The position numbers and the translations under genes are program-made. A stretch of 27,770 bases of DNA from Chloroflexota bacterium (GTDB lineage Bacteria; Chloroflexota; Dehalococcoidia; Lucifugimonadales; Australimonadaceae), in contig JAPOOH010000250.1 of assembly GCA_026713505.1 (NCBI GenBank), positions 1 to 27,770 of the forward strand. Direction: 5' to 3'. The notes beneath the pieces are model-generated. The model saw only the letters and a program-made list of their open reading frames with translations, had not been told where the DNA came from and did not search any database. This document shows positions 7,628 through 17,637 of this stretch, one piece after another; the first letter of the stretch is position 1, and each line of letters opens with the position of its first letter.

Positions 7628-8740
7628 TCAACCCCAGACCAGTCGGGCGGTTTCCGCGACGACGCGCAGTTTGGCGTTCTGCTCCGCGATGGAGAGGCTG
7701 TTGCCGACGATGGAGGTGCCGAAGCCACACTGGGGGCTGACGCCGAGCTGCTCGCGCGGGAAGTGCCGGGCCGCATCCGCGATGCGCTCCGCGAGCCCCT
7801 CCGGCGTCTCCGGGCGCGGCGACTTGGTCGTCACCAGCCCGAGCACGACGATCCTGTCGTTCGGGACGGAGCGGAGGGGCTCGAACGAGCCTGAGCGTTC
7901 GTCGTCGTACTCGAGCATGAGCCGCTGCGCGTTCACGCGGCGCAGCACGGGTCCCACGAGGCGGTCATAGCCGCCCTCTGCCAGCCACCGGCTGCCCTGG
8001 TTCCCTTTGCAGAGGTGGAAGGCGAACGTCACGCCGGGGAAGCCGTCCATCACGGCGTTATCCAATTCAACGCCCTGCGCGACCCAGTCCTCCGCCGTCC
8101 AGCCACGGCTCTCGTAGAAGGCGGCCCACGCCGGGTCCAGCACCAGCGGGTAATGCGGGGCGTCCAGCTGGATGTACGTCGCGCCGAGCCGGACGAGCTC
8201 CTCGATCTCCTCCCGGATGATCTTCGCGACGTCGGCAAGGAACGCGTCCAGGGTGGGATAGGCATCGGCAGACGTCGCGGGCGACCAGAAGTTGGCGAAC
8301 AGGCTGGGGCTCGGTAGCGTCACCTTGGGAAGGCGTGAAGTGCGGCCCCGCAGGTACGTGAACTCCTCGGCGGAGAGATGGCGCTTGCGCCGGAGCGTGC
8401 CGGTGACGCCAAGCGTGGAAGGGCGCTCCCTGCGCAGGTCGCCTACCTGTTCGTCTCCCTTCCAGTCGCCCCAGAGGAAGGCATCGAGGTCGAATTCGCC
8501 GAAGCCCTCGACGGCCTCCGGCATCTGGCTCTGGAAGGAGAGCCTGCGCAACTCACCGTCAGTGAGGACCTCCAGCCCCGCTTCCTCCTGTGCGAAAACA
8601 ACCTGATCGACGGCTGCGTCCTCGATGCGCTTGAACCCGGCCGGCGTGATCCGCCCTGCATCCAGGTCCTGACGGGCGGTAAGCAGCTCAGGAGGCCGGA
8701 GCAGGCTGCCGACCACGTCGGCGTGGGGCAGGCCGGTCAT
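7628..8740 (-). CDS. Cobalamin-independent-type methionine synthase, YxjG / core-MetE family
   Basis: A 370-residue protein equal to the C-terminal catalytic barrel of MetE. Zinc ligands expected for the family are all visible: H242 and C244 in FHLCKG, E277 in LEYD, and C338 in SPQCGFG. The opening DVVGSLLRP motif is typical of the short YxjG/YxjH-type proteins. They transfer a methyl group to homocysteine to make methionine. Short forms lack the N-terminal half of full MetE, and the methyl donor differs between subfamilies (folate or methylcobalamin/corrinoid protein), so the donor is uncertain here. The ATG at 8740 has a GAGGCAGG Shine-Dalgarno-like sequence a few bases upstream. Three hairpins lie downstream and a repeat-bearing region upstream. 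Confidence 0.85.
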   Translation of the reverse strand: MTGLPHADVVGSLLRPPELLTARQDLDAGRITPAGFKRIEDAAVDQVVFAQEEAGLEVLTDGELRRLSFQSQMPEAVEGFGEFDLDAFLWGDWKGDEQVGDLRRERPSTLGVTGTLRRKRHLSAEEFTYLRGRTSRLPKVTLPSPSLFANFWSPATSADAYPTLDAFLADVAKIIREEIEELVRLGATYIQLDAPHYPLVLDPAWAAFYESRGWTAEDWVAQGVELDNAVMDGFPGVTFAFHLCKGNQGSRWLAEGGYDRLVGPVLRRVNAQRLMLEYDDERSGSFEPLRSVPNDRIVVLGLVTTKSPRPETPEGLAERIADAARHFPREQLGVSPQCGFGTSIVGNSLSIAEQNAKLRVVAETARLVWG

Positions 8741-8770
8741 GCCGCCTGCCTCATTGTCGGCGGCCTACGC

Positions 8771-8812
8771 TTCATTGAGGGATTCATCGCGTTACATCCT
8801 GTTTCATCAATG
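8771..8812. promoter_or_regulatory. Possible operator: phased TTCAT-type repeats upstream of the methionine synthase
   Basis: TTCAT occurs at 8771, 8783 and 8803, with a variant (TTACAT) at 8792, spaced about 9-12 bases, close to one helical turn. The outer copies also form an inverted repeat, CATTGA (8773-8778) against TCAATG (8807-8812). The segment is poorer in GC than its surroundings and lies 31-72 bases upstream of the minus-strand start codon, where a repressor site would be expected. The binding protein is unknown. Confidence 0.3.
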
Positions 8813-8821
8813 TGCCTGGAT

Positions 8822-8883
8822 GCAACCGGGTGAAACGGCGCCCTCGCGGCGGGAGCGGAGCGCGGAACGGTCGCTCCGGTTGC
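8822..8883. other. Foldable inverted repeat in the methionine synthase upstream region
   Basis: GCAACCGG (8822-8829) is complementary to CCGGTTGC (8876-8883), and an alternative stem CGGAGCG (8856-8862) with CGCTCCG (8872-8878) shares bases with it. Mutually exclusive stems are what a leader switch would need, but I cannot match this to a known riboswitch class. The rest of the 8741-9069 gap holds the adjacent repeats and the 8973 promoter; I see no gene in it. Confidence 0.25.
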
Positions 8884-8972
8884 TGCAGGACAGGGTACGC
8901 GGTCGCAGGGCGACAGCGGAAGGGGCGGACGTCGCGAGGCAAATCGCCGTCGGTCCTCGTGACGCCAGCCAC

Positions 8973-9001
8973 TTGGCGCGCTGAGGAATGCCTGCGATAA
9001 T
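8973..9001 (+). promoter_or_regulatory. Sigma70-type extended -10 promoter for the 84-residue RG-tail gene
   Basis: TTGGCG (8973-8978), a 17-base spacer and GATAAT (8996-9001), with TGC directly before the -10 box. The predicted start is near 9008, leaving a leader of about 60 bases before the ATG at 9070. This is among the best promoter matches in the window and supports the small gene downstream. Confidence 0.65.
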
Positions 9002-9069
9002 GGTTGCGATTCCCCACCGGCGTGAACACCCCCTAGGCGCAGCGGCGCAAGCACGCTGAGGCAAGGCAC

Positions 9070-9305
9070 ATGTCATACCAGGTCTATTTCGCGAACCTAT
9101 TCGAAGAGAACCGCGGGCTCACGATGACGCTCCTCCGGCTGAAGGAGGAGGCGGGCGAGATTGAGCCCGACGAGGCCAAGCTCCTGGAAGAGCTGCGCGG
9201 CAGCCCCACTCCCTGGCCTGCGATTGCGGACGAGCCCCAACCCCGCCAACACTTCAATCGCGGGAGGGGACGCGGCCCCCGCCGCGGACCGTCCAACGGC
9301 CGCGC

Positions 9306-9324
<19 letters not shown>
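9070..9324 (+). CDS. Small 84-residue protein with an arginine/glycine-rich tail
   Basis: I do not recognise a named family. Residues 1-45 look like a small folded or helical region (MSYQVYFANLFEEN, then an amphipathic acidic helix ending LLEELRG). Residues 47-60 are Pro-rich, and the tail from about N63 to R81 alternates Arg and Gly (RGRGRGPRRG), resembling RNA- or DNA-binding RGG tails. The strong promoter upstream supports expression. Its last 19 bases overlap the 3' end of mfd on the opposite strand (tail to tail), so the two transcripts must overlap. A role in nucleic-acid binding is inference from the tail only. Confidence 0.6.
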
Positions 9325-12848
<3,524 letters not shown>

Positions 12849-12941
12849 GAAGACCCTCCTGGATACGCAATAGACGCAGCCAAGCGCCCCACGCTCGCTG
12901 CGGGGGACGCTGCGGTTGCCGGTTGACCCCGGCAGGGGTTC

Positions 12942-12950
12942 AGTGTAACA
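12942..12950 (-). promoter_or_regulatory. Putative extended -10 promoter for mfd
   Basis: On the minus strand TGT immediately precedes TACACT, giving an extended -10 element without a clear -35. The transcription start would be near 12935, with a leader of roughly 87 bases containing the AGGAGGG ribosome binding site. Confidence 0.4.
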
Positions 12951-12965
12951 GGCTACGCTGTCTCG

Positions 12966-12994
12966 TTGACTGGGGTGGGGCGCGTGGCTAATGT
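12966..12994 (+). promoter_or_regulatory. Sigma70-type promoter for the RCC1-like lipoprotein
   Basis: TTGACT (12966-12971), a 17-base spacer and TAATGT (12989-12994). The predicted start is near 13001, only about 6 bases before the ATG at 13007, so the message is nearly leaderless. It is divergent from the mfd promoter element at 12942-12950. Confidence 0.6.
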
Positions 12995-13006
12995 TGCCTG
13001 AGGGTT

Positions 13007-14644
13007 ATGTCTCTCTTACGCACCCTCCCTGTCGTCCGGCTCCCGGGCACCGCCTCGTGGCGCTCGTTTTCCTGCGCCGCGGTCGCGTGCCTATGCGCCG
13101 CGCTTCTCGCCGCGACGGCATGCACGCCTTCCGAGCCAACTCCGGCGCCTGCTCCGACGGATACGCCAGAGCCCACCCCGACGCGAGCAGCCCCGACTCC
13201 GACCGCAACGCCCGTGCCGACGGCGACCCCTACCCCTACTCCTACGTCTACCCCGACTCCGACACCCACGCCGAGGCCGGTCCCCACATCCACACCCGCT
13301 CCCACGGCGACGCCTACGCCTGTTCCCACTGATACGCCAACGCCGACTCCAGTCCCCACGGCAACCCCCACACCCACGCCCACGCCCCTTCCCAAGCCGT
13401 GGACCACGTTCCCCCCCGGCAGGTACCGCGTGGGCCATGACGTCGTGCCCGGCATCTACGTGAGCGGACAGCTCTCCGCGCACTGCGAGTGGATCCGGGC
13501 ACACGACACCCGCGCACGCCCGGAGGACATCATCACCTCCGGCTCCGCCAGTAACGGTGTGCTGCGCGTTGCCGTCCTCCCCACCGACAACGCCGTGCTC
13601 ACTTCAGCCGGTTGCGGCGAGTGGACGCTCGAATCACCCTCCAGCAACCCGCCGCCCTGGGACACCACGTTCTCGCGACGCAACCAGCCTACGATGTTGA
13701 GCAGCAGCAGTGACCATACCTGCGCGCTCCGCCCGGACATGACCGTGGTGTGCTGGGGCAGCGACGCCTACGACCAGTCCTCACCGGAGAAGGCTCGTGA
13801 CAGGGACGACGCACCGCTTGCGCCGGAGAAGCTACTGTTCACCTCCATCAGCACAGGCGGATTCCACACGTGCGGACTACGCCCGGACCGCACATTGCTT
13901 TGCTGGGGCGACGACAGCGAAGGGCAGTCCACACCACTCGTCCGCTCCACCAGCGGCCTGTTCGTGGCTATCGACAGCGGCACGCTGCACAGCTGCGCCG
14001 TCCGCCGCGACAACGCGCCATTCTGCTGGGGCAGCGACGGCCCGGAGCTTGCCGGCGTGCCCACCCCTACGCCGGTCGGCCGGGAGGCGAGCGACTGGGA
14101 CGGGCTGCGCCGGTCAATGCCGCCGCCGAACCAACGATTCGACTTGATCAGCGCCGGGGGCCAGCATACATGCGCGCTCCGCGGGGACGGCTCAGCGATG
14201 TGCTGGGGCGACCCGCGCTACGGACAGACCTCGCCGCCGGAAGAGAAGCGATTCATGGCGATCAGCGCGGGCGGTCTGCACACGTGCGCCATCGAGACGA
14301 ACGGCACGGCGGTCTGCTGGGGCTCCGATGAGATGGGGCAGGCAACGCCGCCAGAAGGCGTGACATTCAGCGCAGTCAGCAGCGGCCTGAGGCACACCTG
14401 CGCGCTGCGATCGGACGGCGCGGCGGTCTGCTGGGGCAGCGACACGCAGGGGCAGTCCTCGCCGCCGGACCCGGACGCGCGATACGCGGCGATCAGCAGC
14501 GGAGGGATCCACACCTGCGCACTGGAGGTGGACGGCACCGCGGTCTGCTGGGGGAACGACCTGTATGGCCAGGCCTCGCCGCCGGAAGGCGAGCGCTTCG
14601 CGGTGGGCAGAACGGGGATGGAGACGGAAGAGCCGACAACATGA
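13007..14644 (+). CDS. Lipoprotein with Thr-Pro linker and seven RCC1-like repeats
   Basis: A 545-residue exported protein. A signal peptide with basic N-region ends at a lipobox-like AATAC with C39. Residues 40-130 form a Thr/Pro spacer, as in surface proteins that need reach from the membrane. Residues about 134-210 form a small domain (GRYRVGHDVVPGIYVSG through SAGCGEWTLE) like one found in actinobacterial lipoproteins, with two cysteines about 47 residues apart. The rest holds seven repeats of 37-50 residues with the core HTCALRxDGxxVCWGxDxxGQxxPP, a regulator-of-chromosome-condensation type propeller blade. Each repeat carries a Cys pair spaced by about ten residues, so up to seven disulfides are possible outside the cell. 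Adhesion or ligand binding is likely; the partner is unknown. Confidence 0.88.
   Translation: MSLLRTLPVVRLPGTASWRSFSCAAVACLCAALLAATACTPSEPTPAPAPTDTPEPTPTRAAPTPTATPVPTATPTPTPTSTPTPTPTPRPVPTSTPAPTATPTPVPTDTPTPTPVPTATPTPTPTPLPKPWTTFPPGRYRVGHDVVPGIYVSGQLSAHCEWIRAHDTRARPEDIITSGSASNGVLRVAVLPTDNAVLTSAGCGEWTLESPSSNPPPWDTTFSRRNQPTMLSSSSDHTCALRPDMTVVCWGSDAYDQSSPEKARDRDDAPLAPEKLLFTSISTGGFHTCGLRPDRTLLCWGDDSEGQSTPLVRSTSGLFVAIDSGTLHSCAVRRDNAPFCWGSDGPELAGVPTPTPVGREASDWDGLRRSMPPPNQRFDLISAGGQHTCALRGDGSAMCWGDPRYGQTSPPEEKRFMAISAGGLHTCAIETNGTAVCWGSDEMGQATPPEGVTFSAVSSGLRHTCALRSDGAAVCWGSDTQGQSSPPDPDARYAAISSGGIHTCALEVDGTAVCWGNDLYGQASPPEGERFAVGRTGMETEEPTT
13124..13398 (+). repeat. Low-complexity C-rich Thr-Pro-coding repeat
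   Basis: An imperfect tandem array of six-base units of the form CCNACN, encoding alternating Pro and Thr. It is a coding linker and not a CRISPR or intergenic array. Such tracts can vary in length by slippage. Confidence 0.85.
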
Positions 14645-14645
14645 C

Positions 14646-14662
14646 ACGCGCCTGTTGCGCGT
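14646..14662 (+). terminator. Small hairpin just after the RCC1-like lipoprotein
   Basis: ACGCGC/GCGCGT, a 6-bp perfect stem with loop CTGTT, beginning one base after the stop codon. There is no T-tract. It overlaps the -35 box proposed for the next promoter. Confidence 0.35.
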
Positions 14663-14684
14663 TCCGGTGCACGCTCTCTAGCAT
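14655..14684 (+). promoter_or_regulatory. Possible promoter upstream of the portal gene and its leader hairpin
   Basis: TTGCGC (14655-14660), an 18-base spacer and TAGCAT (14679-14684). The start would be near 14691, placing the large hairpin at 14724-14756 in the 5' leader. The -35 match is moderate and overlaps the preceding hairpin. Confidence 0.4.
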
Positions 14685-14723
14685 GGTCTGAGCGGCGGCA
14701 CAGGAGCGAACGATGCGTCGGGG

Positions 14724-14758
14724 AGAGCCCCGGTCTTCAGCAGAGACCGGGGCTCTTT
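14724..14758 (+). terminator. Strong hairpin followed by TTT in the leader of the portal gene
   Basis: A perfect 13-bp stem, AGAGCCCCGGTCT (14724-14736) with its complement at 14744-14756, and a 7-base loop, followed by TT and a C. It is the strongest intergenic hairpin in the window. It may terminate the lipoprotein transcript, or, if the promoter at 14655 is real, attenuate the portal transcript or end a small RNA of about 65 bases. Confidence 0.6.
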
Positions 14759-14809
14759 CGCGTTCCTCGCGCCAGGCCACGCCGCACAAACCCGAGAGGA
14801 GGCAGAAGC

Positions 14810-15991
14810 ATGCTTGGAACGCTACGGGAAGTGATAGAGGGGATATCGCCGGTGCGACGTGCGAACGTGCCGCTCGCCGCGTCGTTGCGGACGCTGGCGC
14901 CGGACCGGGGCGCGGTCCCTGAGTGGCAATCGACCGGCTACGGCGAGTACTACGCGAGGAGCGCGGACGTGTACGCGGCAGTGAAGCTTCGAGCGGAGGC
15001 GGCGTCGCGCCCTCCGCTGCAGGTGCGGGAGACCGACGCATCGGGCGCGTGGCGATGGGTGGGGCCGGAGCACCCGGCCCAGCTGCTGCTGGACACGGTC
15101 AACGACTGGTGGAGCAGGAGCGACCTGCTCATCGCGACGGAGACGTACCTCTGCCTGTGGGGCGCCGCCTTCTGGTACCTGGGGCGCTCCAGCGGTGTGT
15201 CGTCCTCGGCGATGCCGGACGAGATATGGGCGCTGCGGCCCGACCGCGTACGGGTGGTCCGGGACCCGGAGCGGTACGTCGCGGGGTTCGTGTACGAGGA
15301 GCGCGGGAGGGAGACGGCGCTGCTGCCGGAAGAGGTGGTGTGGTTCCGCTACTTCAACCCGCTGGAGGAGTTCGCGGGGTTCGCGCCTATGGCGGCGGCC
15401 CGCCTGACCGCGGACATGGGCATGGAGGCGCTGCGGTTCAACCGGGAGTTCTTCCGCAATGGCGCGCAGCCGCAGGACCTCGTCTTCAGGGCGAGCGGGC
15501 CGGTGACCGACGGCCAGATCACTGATTTCTACTCGCGGCTGGAGGCGCGCCACGCCGGGCCGGGGCGGGCGCATCGCCCGCTCGTCACCGGCGACGGCTG
15601 GGACGTGCAGCGGCTGGGACTGAACCAGCGGGACATGGAGTGGCTGGCCGGGCTGCGGTGGAGCCTGGAGGGCGTCGCACGGGTGTACGGCGTGCCGCTT
15701 CCGCTGCTGGAGGACTTCAGCCACGCTACGCTGAACAACGTGCGGGAGGCGCGACGAATGTTCTGGGAGAAGACGATGGTGCCGGAGCTGACGTTCCTCG
15801 CAGGCGCGATCAACGACGGGCTGCTGCCGAGGCTCGGGCCGTCGGCGCGGGGGCTGTCAGTAGCGTTCGACCTCACGCAGGTCGAGGCGCTGTCGGAGAC
15901 GGAGAGCGAGCGCACCCGGCGCCAGGTGGCGCTCGTGCAGGCGGGGATCCTTACGCAGGAAGAGGCCCGCAGGGAGCGGGGGCTGGCCTAG
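14810..15991 (+). CDS. HK97-family phage portal protein (solitary)
   Basis: A 393-residue protein matching HK97-type portals throughout: an N-terminal YYARSADVYAAVKLRAEAA helix, the PLQVRE strand with HPAQLLLDTVN, GAAFWYLGR, the PDEIWALRPDRVRVVRD core, LPEEVVWFRYFNPLEEFAGFAPM, the long stem helix RFNREFFRNGAQP, and a C-terminal GVPLPLLEDFSHATLNNVREA and LTQEEARRERG region. Portals form the dodecameric ring through which phage DNA is packaged. The start at 14810 has an AGAGGAGG ribosome binding site seven bases upstream. There is no terminase, protease, capsid or tail gene beside it, yet the frame is complete and its GC matches the host. It may be a prophage or gene-transfer-agent remnant, or part of a scattered set. 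Its stop overlaps that of the convergent Ada-domain gene. Confidence 0.9.
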   Translation: MLGTLREVIEGISPVRRANVPLAASLRTLAPDRGAVPEWQSTGYGEYYARSADVYAAVKLRAEAASRPPLQVRETDASGAWRWVGPEHPAQLLLDTVNDWWSRSDLLIATETYLCLWGAAFWYLGRSSGVSSSAMPDEIWALRPDRVRVVRDPERYVAGFVYEERGRETALLPEEVVWFRYFNPLEEFAGFAPMAAARLTADMGMEALRFNREFFRNGAQPQDLVFRASGPVTDGQITDFYSRLEARHAGPGRAHRPLVTGDGWDVQRLGLNQRDMEWLAGLRWSLEGVARVYGVPLPLLEDFSHATLNNVREARRMFWEKTMVPELTFLAGAINDGLLPRLGPSARGLSVAFDLTQVEALSETESERTRRQVALVQAGILTQEEARRERGLA

Positions 15992-15994
15992 GCC
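15985..15994. other. Palindrome containing both stop codons of convergent genes
   Basis: GGCCTAGGCC is a perfect 10-base palindrome. Its central CTAG supplies the TAG stop of the portal gene on the plus strand (15989-15991) and of the Ada-domain gene on the minus strand (15988-15990). Confidence 0.8.
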
Positions 15995-16182
15995 CGCCTC
16001 CGCTTGCTCACCCAGGGACCGGGCGGGCCGTCCAGCGGCGTGCAGACGCGGCATGGACGGTAGCCCGCCGCGGCCGTCTCGGACTCGTCCGAGAATGTGA
16101 CGCGGTGGTCCGGCTTCGTGCGGCGGCCCGGCGGACAGTCGGGGCGGCAGAATATACGCGTGGTCGTGCACCCGTTGAACAT
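15988..16182 (-). CDS. Stand-alone Ada-type zinc-binding domain protein
   Basis: A 64-residue protein consisting only of the zinc module found at the N-terminus of Ada. The four expected cysteines are C12 and C16 (FCRPDC) and C44 and C47 (PCRVC), with the AGYRPC turn between. In Ada this domain accepts a methyl group from DNA methylphosphotriesters on the first cysteine and thereby becomes a DNA-binding activator. Here no AraC-type helix-turn-helix or O6-methylguanine transferase domain is attached; the tail is short and basic (SKRRRA). I chose the ATG at 16182 because upstream residues are unlike the family and a -10 box lies just before it; the frame could extend to 16302. It may sense alkylation or may simply bind DNA. 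Confidence 0.82.
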   Translation of the reverse strand: MFNGCTTTRIFCRPDCPPGRRTKPDHRVTFSDESETAAAGYRPCRVCTPLDGPPGPWVSKRRRA

Positions 16183-16188
16183 GGCGTC

Positions 16189-16194
16189 ATTGTA
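16189..16194 (-). promoter_or_regulatory. -10 box (TACAAT) directly before the Ada-domain gene
   Basis: TACAAT on the minus strand ends six bases before the ATG, so transcription would begin at or next to the start codon (leaderless). The -35 region is poor, and there is no Shine-Dalgarno sequence, which agrees with leaderless initiation. Confidence 0.5.
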
Positions 16195-16207
16195 GTGCGT
16201 AGAGATT

Positions 16208-16241
16208 CCGTGCCGGGAAAGAAGGACACTGGAAGGCACGG
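16208..16241. other. Inverted repeat between the CDP-alcohol transferase and the Ada-domain gene
   Basis: CCGTGCC (16208-16214) and GGCACGG (16235-16241) form a 7-bp stem with a 20-base loop. It lies downstream of the CDP-alcohol transferase stop and overlaps the -35 region of the Ada-domain gene, so it could be a weak terminator or an operator. I see nothing else in 16183-16298. Confidence 0.3.
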
Positions 16242-16298
16242 GGCCGATGCTACGGTTTCCCCGCCGGCGAGCCACCACTCCGGCGCGCTGCGGAAGGG

Positions 16299-16919
16299 TC
16301 AAAGCGCGCGACGGGCGCTCGCGACACGCAACAGGACGACCGCGTTCGTGAGTACGGCGAGCACCATCAGCGTCGCAACGCCGTACCCTGTCAGCGCTCC
16401 GATCATCACGATCAGCAGACGGACGTCCCGCGACGCCAGCGACGTTATCCCGCTGTCAAACATCGTCCGCTGGGACTCGTCCACCCGCGCTCGCGTATAG
16501 GTGACGGCGAACGACCCTGCGAGCGCCGCGAACCCTGCGATCCATGGGAGCATCGTCTCCGAACTGCTTGCCGCCCAGATGGTCAGTCCCAGCAAGACAA
16601 GCGCGTCCGCATAGCGGTCCACCACGGCATCGAAGAACGAGCCGAACCTGGTGCCCCGGTCCGCGAGCCGCGCGAGGTCACCGTCCACGCCATCGACGAC
16701 GGAGCCGGCCTGTGCCAGCAAGCCTCCGAGGATGGGGTAGCCCGCGGCGAACGCCACGAGCGCCCCCGTGGTGACGGCCAGGCTGAAGACGGTCACCTGG
16801 TTCGGCGTGACCGGCGTGCGAGCGAGCAGCCGGGCGATCGGCCGGGAGATGTGCCGGTTCAGGTAGCGGGAGACCAGCCCGTCATAGGGGGAGGTCTGTG
16901 GCAGAGCCGAGGTGGTCAT
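16299..16919 (-). CDS. CDP-alcohol phosphatidyltransferase (DIPPS-like)
   Basis: A 206-residue integral membrane enzyme. The CDP-alcohol phosphotransferase motif is complete: D79-G80, A83-R84, G93, D97 and D101, preceded by D76, which bind two metals and the CDP-alcohol. Several hydrophobic helices follow (about 44-72, 104-118, 125-140, 165-195). It displaces CMP from a CDP-activated alcohol. The neighbour just upstream makes a nucleotide-activated alcohol, and in the bifunctional IPCT/DIPPS enzymes the same two domains are fused, so CDP-inositol is a plausible donor. I took the ATG at 16919, which overlaps the upstream gene by 38 bases; an ATG at 16979 adds 20 unconserved-looking residues. 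Confidence 0.8.
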   Translation of the reverse strand: MTTSALPQTSPYDGLVSRYLNRHISRPIARLLARTPVTPNQVTVFSLAVTTGALVAFAAGYPILGGLLAQAGSVVDGVDGDLARLADRGTRFGSFFDAVVDRYADALVLLGLTIWAASSSETMLPWIAGFAALAGSFAVTYTRARVDESQRTMFDSGITSLASRDVRLLIVMIGALTGYGVATLMVLAVLTNAVVLLRVASARRAL

Positions 16920-17616
16920 AAGCGCACTTGAAGTCTGCAAGGGTATCGATGTCGGTCCAGAAGAGGCCTTCAATGTCACGCGTCGAGACCCCGCAAGGTT
17001 TGTTCGCCAGGTGCTGCATCACCCGGCTGAGTTCCAACGCCGCTCCCTCCCGCTCGTAGAGGTCGTCGAGGTCGTCGAAGACCGACGACTGGAACACGAA
17101 GACGCCTATGTCCACGGCATTCCACTGCCGCAGTCCCTTCCCGATGCGGCGGAGGCAGCCGTTCCCGTCCACCAGCACCTTCGTAGCGTCGCTCAACTGG
17201 CTCTCCATACACGCAGCCGAGTCCACGCCCAGCAACGCAGGGCGCTCGCATCCCTCCACCAGCCGGACGGCGACGTCCGGTTCGATGATGTGGTCGCTCA
17301 TCGCCAGCATGAACGGCCCGTCGCCCGCGAAATCGCGTGCGGCGCGGACCGAGACTGCGTTGCCGCCTTCGAACTCCGGGTTGTGGATGAACTCCAGGCG
17401 GACACCGTCCGGCGCCCATTCCGCGAGCCCCTTGACGATCTGGTCCGCCTGGTAGCCGACGACGATGCCGACCTCCCTGATGCCCGCCTCAGCCATCGCA
17501 ACGAGGGGGTACGAGATAAGCGGACGGTCCCTGAGTCTGATCAACGGCTTCGGGGTCCGGTACGTGAATGGCCGGAGTCGACCGCCGTCGCCGGCAGCGA
17601 GAATCACGCCTTTCAT
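16882..17616 (-). CDS. Sugar/inositol-phosphate nucleotidyltransferase (IPCT-like)
   Basis: A 244-residue nucleotidyltransferase of the GT-A fold. It opens with the nucleotide-binding signature LAAGDGGRLRPFT (residues 6-18) and the PKPLI motif with K23. The metal aspartate is D108 in MSDH, and the second metal site is D222/D224 in WTDID. The MSDHI motif and the IGKGLRQWNAVDIGVF stretch (158-173) are, from memory, closer to CTP:inositol-1-phosphate cytidylyltransferase than to glucose or mannose enzymes. Activation of choline phosphate is an alternative. The start at 17616 has an AAGGAG ribosome binding site; the open frame extends to 17751 but that part is unconserved-looking. The gene is translated into the overlapping CDP-alcohol transferase. 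Confidence 0.8.
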   Translation of the reverse strand: MKGVILAAGDGGRLRPFTYRTPKPLIRLRDRPLISYPLVAMAEAGIREVGIVVGYQADQIVKGLAEWAPDGVRLEFIHNPEFEGGNAVSVRAARDFAGDGPFMLAMSDHIIEPDVAVRLVEGCERPALLGVDSAACMESQLSDATKVLVDGNGCLRRIGKGLRQWNAVDIGVFVFQSSVFDDLDDLYEREGAALELSRVMQHLANKPCGVSTRDIEGLFWTDIDTLADFKCAYDHLGSATDLPL

Positions 17617-17637
17617 GGCACGCTCCTTCAGCGTTGT

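Noticed and set aside
8741..9069. Short frames in the gap between the methionine synthase and the 84-residue gene
   Set aside because: Several overlapping frames on both strands, none with a ribosome binding site or recognisable protein; promoter and repeats explain the region better.
13124..13398. Possible CRISPR or satellite array
   Set aside because: The units are 6 bases, in frame and encode Thr-Pro; there are no constant repeats with unique spacers.
14713..14922. 69-residue frame starting inside the leader hairpin
   Set aside because: It overlaps the portal start in another frame and reads through the hairpin arms; no ribosome binding site of note.
14822..15724. 300-residue open frame on the minus strand
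   Set aside because: Antisense to the portal gene; rich in Arg, His and Pro with no motif.
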